Positions 62,918 through 64,000 of a stretch of DNA of 64,000 nucleotides are shown in pieces; position 1 is the first letter of the stretch, and each line of letters begins with the position of its first letter. Below the pieces are notes generated by a model. The model was not told where the DNA came from and ran no database searches. It worked only from the letters and a program-made list of their open reading frames with translations. Both the position numbers and the translations under genes were made by a program. The stretch is from assembly GCF_034424215.1 (NCBI RefSeq), contig NZ_CP139960.1, forward strand, positions 2,108,001 through 2,172,000, written 5' to 3'. The DNA is from Niabella yanshanensis (GTDB taxonomy: Bacteria > Bacteroidota > Bacteroidia > Chitinophagales > Chitinophagaceae).

Positions 62918-62992
62918 GGGAGTTTAGCTCAGTTGGTTCAGAGCATCTGCCTTACAAGCAGAGGGTCGGCGGTTCGAGCCCGTCAACTCCCA
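62918..62992 (+). tRNA. tRNA-Val (anticodon TAC)
   Basis: All four stems pair: acceptor GGGAGTT / AACTCCC, D stem GCTC/GAGC, anticodon stem TCTGC/GCAGA with loop CTTACAA giving TAC, variable loop GGGTC, T stem GGCGG/CCGTC with TTCGAGC loop. Discriminator A; 75 bases; CCA is not encoded. Confidence 0.97.
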
Positions 62993-62999
62993 CAAAACA

Positions 63000-63037
63000 A
63001 AAAAAGCAGTTACAATAATTTGTAGCTGCTTTTTTTG
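63000..63037 (+). terminator. Terminator of tRNA-Val
   Basis: AAGCAGTTACAA / TTGTAGCTGCTT arms (one G-T pair) and T7, beginning just after the tRNA. Confidence 0.88.
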
Positions 63038-63157
63038 TTTGAGTTATTTTTATGTGGGCAATACCAAAGTTGGGGATCAAGGATCAATTCAAAAAGTTGT
63101 GGATCTAGGAGCCGTTTTTTTAATGAACTCAACCGGTTAAAAATAGCTTAACAATAA

Positions 63158-63730
63158 ATGAGTACGCTCTTAAGACATCAGTTAGAAAAAATTACGCCGC
63201 TTTCAAATGAAGAATTTGAATATATTTTATCCCATTTCACTGAAAGAAAATTCAGGAAGCATCAGTTTTTAGTGCAAAACGGGCAACCGGTTAAGTTTGA
63301 CTATTTCATTTTAAACGGCTGTATAAAATCTTATCACACCGATAACGAAGGTAAAATTCATATTATACAGTTTGGCATGCAGGACTGGTGGATCACAGAC
63401 TACCAGGCTTATTATAATCAAATGACCGCCACGATGGATATTGATTGCATAGAAGACACTGAAGTACTCTGCCTGTCTTACGAAAACAGAGAAAAATTAT
63501 GTTCTGAAATGCATAAGATCGAACATTTTTTCAGAAAGAAAACCAACACACGAAATGTTGCGTTGCAACAACGCATTCTTTCGCTGATCAGCAATAATGC
63601 AAAAGAACGATATAACAACCTGCTGGAACAATATCCCCAGCTTTTTCAAAAAGTTCCCAAACATTTAATAGCTTCTTATTTAGGAGTAACAAGAGAAACC
63701 CTTAGCCGCCTCAACGCTACTTCCAAATAA
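63158..63730 (+). CDS. Crp/Fnr-family transcription regulator
   Basis: A 190-residue regulator with an N-terminal cyclic-nucleotide-binding-like domain (about 10-125, FLVQNGQPVKFDYFILNGCIK, IQFGMQDWWITDYQAYY) and a C-terminal helix-turn-helix (about 150-185, ending HLIASYLGVTRETLSRL). No Cys cluster for oxygen sensing and no obvious cAMP-pocket arginine were noted, so the ligand is unknown. A symmetric TGTGA-N6-TCACA site starts at its stop codon end, before the YceI gene, suggesting it controls that gene. Confidence 0.9.
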   Translation: MSTLLRHQLEKITPLSNEEFEYILSHFTERKFRKHQFLVQNGQPVKFDYFILNGCIKSYHTDNEGKIHIIQFGMQDWWITDYQAYYNQMTATMDIDCIEDTEVLCLSYENREKLCSEMHKIEHFFRKKTNTRNVALQQRILSLISNNAKERYNNLLEQYPQLFQKVPKHLIASYLGVTRETLSRLNATSK

Positions 63731-63759
63731 TGTGATATACCTCACATTAAAATTGTGAG
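63731..63759. promoter_or_regulatory. Crp/Fnr-type operator between regulator and yceI-like gene
   Basis: TGTGA-TATACC-TCACA at 63731-63746 is a perfect CRP-type dyad. A further TGTGAG half-site lies at 63754-63759, forming a second inverted pair CTCACA-N7-TGTGAG. About 63 bp before the next start codon. Confidence 0.6.
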
Positions 63760-63822
63760 CCATGTCCTTTCCCGTCACCCCGGGGCTCCGGAATTTTGTA
63801 CCATCATTTAAAATAAAAAATA

Positions 63823-64000
63823 ATGGCAAAATTTCAAATTCAAAACGCGGCCAGCACCGTTAACTGGACAGGAAAAAAAATACTCGGATTACATACGGGA
63901 AAGATAAATGTAGAAAGCGGCTTCCTTGAGCTTACCAACGGCTTGATCACTGGCGGCGAAATCAAAATAGATATGACTTCTATTGTAATTACCGACATCG
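63823..64000 (+). CDS. YceI-family lipocalin-like protein (3' end cut by window)
   Basis: First 59 residues of a YceI-type protein: the start (MAKFQIQNAASTVNWTGKKI), then LGLHTGKINVESGFLELTNG and GGEIKIDMTSIVITDI, the typical first strands of the isoprenoid- or amphiphile-binding beta-barrel. No signal peptide is present in this version, so it would be cytoplasmic. Regulated probably by the preceding Crp/Fnr protein through the dyad at 63731. The rest lies beyond the window. Confidence 0.88.
   Translation, partial: MAKFQIQNAASTVNWTGKKILGLHTGKINVESGFLELTNGLITGGEIKIDMTSIVITDI

Overview
The window looks like a chromosomal segment of a Bacteroidota bacterium, most likely a member of the Chitinophagaceae. 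The pointers are the division-cluster order mraZ-rsmH-ftsL-ftsI-murE with a PASTA-tailed FtsI, the futalosine menaquinone enzyme MqnE, a two-component sensor with a periplasmic propeller, many short lipoproteins and OmpA/OmpW-like barrels, and several good matches to the Bacteroidota promoter (-33 TTG, -7 TAnnTTTG). No rRNA, CRISPR array or prophage was seen. One tRNA (Val, anticodon TAC) is present.

Layout: 1-5.2 kb is the start of the division and cell-wall cluster on the minus strand (murE cut by the window edge, ftsI, ftsL, rsmH, mraZ), with a likely MraZ-autoregulated promoter. 5.8-12.5 kb holds housekeeping genes (queA, trxA, a nucleoside-type MFS carrier, mqnE, a CBS-domain protein) and some unknowns. 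12.5-21.7 kb holds a surface protein, an alpha/beta hydrolase, aspartokinase with a structured leader, an Ldh2-type dehydrogenase, ssb, mnmA, RNase Z and a STAS protein. 21.9-30.2 kb has clpC, an M28 peptidase, a DinB protein, deoC and a solitary IS200-like (RAYT-type) transposase followed by REP-like palindromes. 30.2-37.1 kb has a CBM20-GH77 amylomaltase, an LVIVD-repeat lipoprotein/outer-membrane cluster, a TIM-barrel isomerase and infC. 37.3-43.0 kb is a complete RND efflux operon sitting between infC and thrS.

45.4-54.8 kb is an accessory plus-strand block: an outer-membrane protein, a 1006-residue propeller histidine kinase, a small exported basic peptide, a LuxR-type response regulator, then two lipoproteins, a serine hydrolase and a barrel protein. 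The order suggests one signalling and surface unit. It is the best candidate here for an undescribed system. 54.9-58.4 kb is smc. 58.8-60.6 kb is a decaying stretch with two broken genes (GNAT acetyltransferase and DUF3887-like/M23 peptidase) around one intact unknown. The window ends with an APC permease, tag, tRNA-Val, a Crp/Fnr regulator, a TGTGA-N6-TCACA operator and the start of a YceI gene.

Functional calls rest on motifs and remembered family features; no database search was run. Where the longest open frame begins with TTG or GTG but a better ATG lies inside, the ATG start is given and the reason stated.
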